From assembly GCA_030737835.1 (NCBI GenBank), contig CM060849.1:26904311-26968310 (forward strand): 64,000 nucleotides of DNA, read 5' to 3'. Made by a program: the position numbers and the translations under genes. The notes beneath the pieces were generated by a model. The model did no database searches. It had not been told where the DNA came from and saw only the letters and a program-made list of their open reading frames with translations. The stretch comes from Acorus gramineus (lineage: Eukaryota > Streptophyta > Magnoliopsida > Acorales > Acoraceae). This document shows positions 59,001-64,000 of the stretch, piece by piece. The stretch's first letter is position 1. Each line of letters begins with the position of its first letter.

Positions 59001-62000
59001 CCATATGACTCACAGGAAATCTCCCTCAATCTCAATCTATACATACCCACTCCTTATTTATTCCAATACCCAAACATAGAAAAAATTCAAAAAAATAAAT
59101 AAATGGAGATGCAAGCAAAAATCATTTCACAACAAGAACACATGGAGAGATGAATATGATCAGGAAAAGAACACCAAGTACATTATTGCAACTGTTATTT
59201 TACTAATGGCATAAACAAGACGTCACAATAGATTTCATATCTTCAGGTTCAGGTTTGGCACGCGTAACCCAACCCCTCCAACTAGAACCTGACCCGAATT
59301 AGGTTCGGATTATTTCGGGTTTGGGTCAGGTTCAAACTGACATTTGAAAACCTCAACCCAAACCCGCCCACAAGTTAGGTTGGGTCGGGTTCAACCCACC
59401 CAAGCTGGGCCCCTATGAGAAATTGATTATTCTGTAGATCAACCTGCATAAGATAGGATTATTTGAACTAAATCTCTGTTTAGGATGTGCACTTGCCAAT
59501 GTTTATTGGTTATGGTAATTCTGGTGGCATAAGGATTTCATATTATCTGGGATCCTCTATTTCACGTCATCTTGCATCCATCGCAGTTTAACCCTTTAGT
59601 CTCTGAAGAGTAATATGTAACTCCAATTTTTTAATGAATGATGCATCTTGCATGTGAATGTAAGATTGGTTTGTAAATTATAAGTTCTCTAAATCTGTTC
59701 TTAGATTTATTAAAATTAAAATTTACAAGAAATGCAAAGGCTTTGAGACCGTGAGGTAGCGTGTAATCAATGTTCTTTATTCTAAATTTCTAACATTTTC
59801 CATACAATCCTTCTAGACAGCAGCACATCATTCAAATTATCATAACAGAAATAACCACATATAACTTTAAAGCATGCAATCCTCTTGTGAAAATGCTCTG
59901 ACTACTCTATTTAGGTTTCATTTATATAGTTTCTACTTATATTTGCAGGCCCTGGCAATCTTTTTTGGTTAAGCAGGGCAGTACCTTTTTAAAATGTGGT
60001 ATTGTTGTTGTGAAAAATGATATCCACATGCGTGAGTGTATCAGTATGCCTACCGTGTAATGGAAATTAAAATATTTTCAATGAGATTGCTTATTACTAG
60101 AAAGTTGTATTTGTTGGAATTACCTTTTTCTGTCCACAACTTTATGAGAGTATCTTATCAGGTGCTTGGAGCCCTTTGGTACCTGCTTTCAATTGAGCGC
60201 GAAGATACATGCTGGAGAAAGGCCTGCAAGAGTAATAACCGCGATGTTTTATCTTTATACTGTGGTGACTACGCAAGAGCAGGAAATAGCTTTCTGAGTA
60301 CTTCTTGCCCAGTTAACCAATCAGACAGCTCAAATGGTACAATTTTCGACTTTGGAATATACCAGTCAGCTCTTCAGTCTGGCGTTGTGAAATCAAGAGA
60401 TTTTCCTCAGAAGCTATTTTACTGTTTCTGGTGGGGACTACGAAATCTGAGGTTTGTGCATACATTTCATATGGTTCATTCACATTATTTATTTATTTAT
60501 TTGTCTATTAAACAGGAGTCATTGTTTGGAGTAATGTAAAGGGGAAGCGGGAGAATGTGAAAGCTTAGGACTATATCCAATCTCTCTCCTCCCTGCACCC
60601 TGCTATATGCCGGGCTGCACTGTGTAATGGGATTTTTATCTGTCTAATACATATTCTAGTAATGCAATTATTATGTAATTTTGTCGACCAGTGTGAACTT
60701 CACAAAGGACCCCCTTACCCCATGATATTCCCAGAGTAAGCATTATAAGCTGTATGTGCAGACACATTTATGTATATATGGATGCATTATAAGCTGTATC
60801 TGTTAGTTGCAGTGTCTTTATTCGTGGCTGACACGTGGTTGTCATGGTTAATACTTTGCAGTTCTCTCGGCCAAAATCTAAAGACCAGTACATATGTTTG
60901 GGAGATCGCCTTTGCTGTTGTTGTTTCAATCTCTGGCTTGGTTTTATTCTCACTTCTTATTGGAAATGTGCAGGTTAGTGGCAGACATTACCTCTTCCTC
61001 ATGTTTCATAGTTCTAAAATGCTTTCACGGGCATCATTGGTAGGAATACCATTTATTGCATAAGATGGTGCCAGATCACATTGGCAACTGGTACCGGGTT
61101 CATATTTGAGGAAATAAAACAGACTTCAACAATCTAGAAAGATCTTATCTTAGTTGTATTAGAAACCCACTAATGTCTTGCATATTCCAAATAGTCTCAA
61201 TGCTATTTCTCTGAACTTTTGTCATTACTCATTCAAATTAATTGATGATCATCCAATGGAATTTTGAAAATAAGAAATGGTAGTCAAGTCATCAATTATC
61301 TCAAATTTATGCAGAACAGATAACATATTCATACAATTGCATAGATCTAAATTGATTCATGTCAATGTGACTCCATTTGAAGTCAAATGTTTCACCATAC
61401 ACCATCATTTCTTTCAAAATGTTTCAAAAACAAAATAGCCATACTCCATACAGTTTTGTGTTTTGTTTGTGATCTATGTTTGTGTTTTGTTTTTTCCCTT
61501 TTCAGTTTTATGGTTTTGTTTAAATGGGTTGCACTTGGGCTATTTTAAATGGGTTGGACAATTGGGTTGTCTGTTTGGGTTTTTCTGGTCTGGACACGGC
61601 CCAGGACTCGGGAATTTACAGGACATGCCCGGGGCTGTGTACGACGCGTGTCGGGGGCGTGTCCGTGTTGGACATGTGCCCGACATGGGTACGGAGGCTC
61701 GAGAGAAGTGTCCGTGCTTTGTAAATTCATGTTATACTGCCTGGAAAATATCATGTGTTCTAGTAAACTGCTCAATTTTTTTGATGTTGCAAAAAGAGAT
61801 TGGATTTAAGAATGGTGCCCAGTTATTCAGTACTATTTAGTGTTACCTATAACATTGGGCTTCTTTGCACGCAGACTACATATAGGAAAATGTTAGGCCC
61901 AGTCATTCCCGCTGTCAGTTTACAGTCCCAAGATGTTTTCAATTTTTCTGAAGCTATATACTTAGTCTAACGAAGTGCATATCTTCTCAAAAAATGAAAT

Positions 62001-64000
62001 ATATACTCAAATGAATTAAATGCATATCTTTTTACTTTTTCCTAACCCATTGTATATTGGCCTAACTTAGTATATCCTAGATTAGAGAAAGAGTGTACTA
62101 GGTTAGGATTGCCTGAACGACTGCATTAATGACTGAGTTTTTCAACACCCTTGGATGTATTTCATAAAAATAAGGTTTGGGCTTTATCTGGGTATAGTTG
62201 CAGACTTGATGGAGTCCTGAGCACTTACATATAATATACAATGGAACTTGCAGTTTTATTTGAACACTTTATACATGGAACTTGCAGTTTTATTTGAACA
62301 CTTTACAGAGACTCCATGTACAACACTAATAACTTTGTGGAGGCATGTGTCCAAGAATCCTACATCTGTCCAATAATCCATGTCCATCTCTGACATTGCA
62401 CATCTTTGTTATATTTACACTGAATAATGCTTCTCCCAGTTTAGGCACACATGCTTTCTGTCCTCAGACCTTTTATAAACAAAATGTAGTGCAGGCAAAT
62501 ATGTGATCCACATTGGAACATATGATACAAGGCTTCTAGATTTTTTGGAAACCCTTGTACAGCTATTCTTACAAAGGGTTCCTTTTCTTTTTATTTGAAA
62601 TGGGCCTTGCACATTGCAGTTAAACCAAAATCAATTGGCAGGATGGGGCTAGGCCAATTTTCTTGTCCTCGACTGACAGGCTTGGTTGCACACTGTATAA
62701 TTTCCAAATGAATATGCCTACCCTGAATATAATTCCATTAATTAGAAATAAATTTTATCATCATCACGAATCAGGTTATAACCTTCAGGATTATGTACTT
62801 TCCTTTGTCTACTGCGATGATGTAAATATGCTACTGTTACAGACATATCTGCAATCAACCACTGTGAGAATAGAAGAAATGAGGGTGAAAAGACGAGATG
62901 CAGAGCAGTGGATGTCTCACCGTTTACTTCCTGATTATCTGAGGGAGCGGATCCGTCAACACGAGCAGTACAGATGGCAGGAAACAAGAGGAGTCAATGA
63001 AGAGAATCTGCTTCAAAACCTTCCCAAGGATCTCAGGAGGGACATAAAGCGTCATCTTTGTCTAGCTCTTCTCACGAGAGTGAGTCCTTTCTCCCATCTT
63101 TGTCTAAATATTAACCATATCATTAGCCTACCCACTTCTTTAGTAAGGCAATTGCATGGTCACCATAGAATCAATTACATAATAATTATTCATTTGAATA
63201 AGAATAACATAACAACAATAACAATAGCAATTATGATGATGGATAACAATAATAATCCAGGCAATTTCCTCAATCCTTCCATAAACTTTTTCTCTAGGTC
63301 CCAATGTTCGAAAAGATGGATAACCAGCTCCTGGACGCCATGTGTGACCGCCTGAAACCTGCATTATACACCAAAGACAGCTTCATCATCCGTGAAGGAG
63401 ACCCGGTGGACGAGATGCTCTTCATAATGCGTGGGAGGTTGGAGAGCTTCACCACCAACGGTGGCCGGACAGGATTCTTCAACTCCGACAACCTCAAACC
63501 GGGAGATTTCTGCGGCGAGGAGCTCCTCACGTGGGCCCTCGACCCTCACTCCTCCTCCAACCTCCCCAGCTCGACCCGTACCGTGAAAGCCCTTTCTGAG
63601 GTCGAGGCCTTCGCATTAATTGCTGATGACCTAAAATTCGTCGCCTCCCAATTCAGGAGGCTCCACAGCAAGCAACTCCGACACACCTTCCGGCTCTACT
63701 CGCCTCAGTGGAGGACTTGGGCTGCGTGTTTCATTCAGGTGGCATGGAGGAGGTATGCGAAAAGGAAGCTCGAGGAGTCTCTGCAAGAGGAGGAGCAGTT
63801 GCAGGTGGCGCTCGCGAAGGGTGGTGGGAGCAGTGCTGGTGGCTCTCCGAGTCTCGGAGCCACCATATATGCTTCGCGGTTTGCAGCAAATGCTCTCAAG
63901 GCGTTGCGGAAGAACGGGGCGCGCAAGGCACGGGTTCAGGATAGGTTGCCCGCAATAATGTTGCAGAAGCCGGCGGAGCCTGATTTCACTGCTGAAGAGA
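56077..64000 (+). CDS. CNGC1-like: Cyclic-nucleotide-gated ion channel, CNGC1-like (3' end cut by window)
   Basis: Seven exons join in frame: 56077-56102, 56749-57304, 57658-57870, 60162-60451, 60862-60973, 62843-63079 and 63298-64000 (open at the edge). About 712 residues are seen; the family's usual length is about 715. Order: N-terminus MNYQEKFVRFRDW; six membrane segments from about residue 90 (KIFVLSCVLALSVDPLFFYI) through S4 (FLQYVPRLVRVIPL); pore helix FFYC-like CFWWGLRNLSS with plant selectivity filter GQN (365-367); S6 VSISGLVLFSLLIGN; C-linker (RVKRRDAEQWMSHRLLP, LPKDLRRDIKRHLC); nucleotide-binding domain with FCGEELLTWALDP (549-561) and hinge ALIADDLKFVASQFRR; IQ calmodulin site FIQVAWRRYAKRK (about 623-635). 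It should be a plasma-membrane cation (Ca2+/K+) channel gated through cyclic nucleotides and calmodulin. Sequence is closest to the CNGC1 group, from memory. No damage is seen. Confidence 0.95.
58682..59415. mobile_element. hAT-like non-autonomous element in intron 3 of the channel gene
   Basis: The 734-bp element starts TAGGGTGCAACTCGGGCGGG. Its right end inverts to TAGGGGCCCAGCTTGGGTGG. Flanking 8-mers CAAGAAAT (58674-58681) and TGAGAAAT (59416-59423) agree at six of eight bases, fitting the 8-bp target of hAT elements. Both subterminal regions are rich in GGGTTGGGTCGGGTT or its complement. No transposase is encoded. Confidence 0.7.
61540..61740. other. CpG-rich segment in intron 5 of the channel gene
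   Basis: GGACACGG, GTGTCCGTGTTGGACATGTG and GTGTCCGTGC alternate in both orientations within an AT-rich intron. The frames over it are open only because of composition. It is probably a remnant of an unrelated repeat. Confidence 0.45.
61886..62152. mobile_element. Second copy of the phosphatase-intron MITE family
   Basis: It starts GGAAAATGTTAGGCCCAGTC, has CATTCCCGCTGTCAGT, contains TGTACTAGGTTAGG and ends AATGACTGAGTTTTTCAACA plus CCCTT. These blocks and their order match the copy at 33509-33891. Confidence 0.6.
62241..62308. repeat. 34-bp tandem duplication in intron 5 of the channel gene
   Basis: ATGGAACTTGCAGTTTTATT followed by TGAACACTTTA occurs twice with a period of 34 bases. Confidence 0.85.

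Noticed and set aside
62663-63355. 230-codon frame read straight through a channel intron
   Set aside because: It joins real exon 6 with intron sequence before and after. The poly-Ile/Asn part (63130-63270) is intron translation. Splice sites at 62843 and 63079 restore the channel family's sequence.
33276-64000. Functional pairing of the phosphatase and the channel as a signalling unit
   Set aside because: They are 17 kb apart with a LINE between, in opposite orientation, and plant genes of related function are rarely clustered this way. No sequence evidence links them.

Overview
The window is plant nuclear DNA from a flowering plant. It is AT-rich, its genes are split by many GT-AG introns, and the space between genes is full of mobile elements. 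Four protein genes can be reconstructed exon by exon: (1) a type I membrane protein of a conserved plant family (3391-7423, +); (2) a conserved plant protein of unknown function, 374 residues (24238-30462, +); (3) a protein phosphatase 2C close to Arabidopsis PP2C76 (33276-38532, -); (4) a cyclic-nucleotide-gated channel of the CNGC1 type (56077 to the window end, +), which runs off the edge only a few codons before its expected stop. The sequence does not let me decide monocot or dicot.

Layout. 1-3390: AT-rich spacer with a 65-bp tandem duplication, an 18-base C run, a possible SINE and a foldback MITE. 3391-7423: gene 1. 7424-11493: spacer with a Tourist-like element and a second copy of the foldback MITE. 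11494-16205: a Ty1/copia retrotransposon with very short LTRs, primer-binding site, polypurine tract and a dead pol. 16206-22979: AT-rich spacer with a perfectly bounded Mutator-type foldback element (21246-21826). 22980-30462: gene 2 with TATA box, probable 5'-UTR intron and an overlapping uORF. 31234-31825: a GC-rich foldback element with about 100-bp inverted ends and a minisatellite core. 33276-38803: the phosphatase gene with its TATA box and uORF. 39784-45908: a cluster of related Tourist-like MITEs and a 42-bp minisatellite. 46193-52220: a decayed, nearly complete L1-type LINE with target-site duplication. 54480-54693: probable 3' tail of another LINE. 55700-64000: the channel gene, with a hAT-like element and a smaller MITE in its introns.

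How things work together. The four genes are unrelated housekeeping or signalling genes and do not form a pathway or operon. CNGC1-type channels and PP2C phosphatases both act in Ca2+ and stress signalling in plants, but their being neighbours here is no evidence of a joint function. Two of the genes (phosphatase and channel) have a 21-codon upstream ORF a few dozen bases before the start codon, and gene 2 has a short uORF overlapping its start. I found no clearly new biological system. The most unusual features are the structures of the repeats: the GC-rich foldback at 31.2 kb, the covarying 42-bp repeats at 43.5 kb, the GC-rich block in place of gag in the copia element, and the dense MITE cluster.
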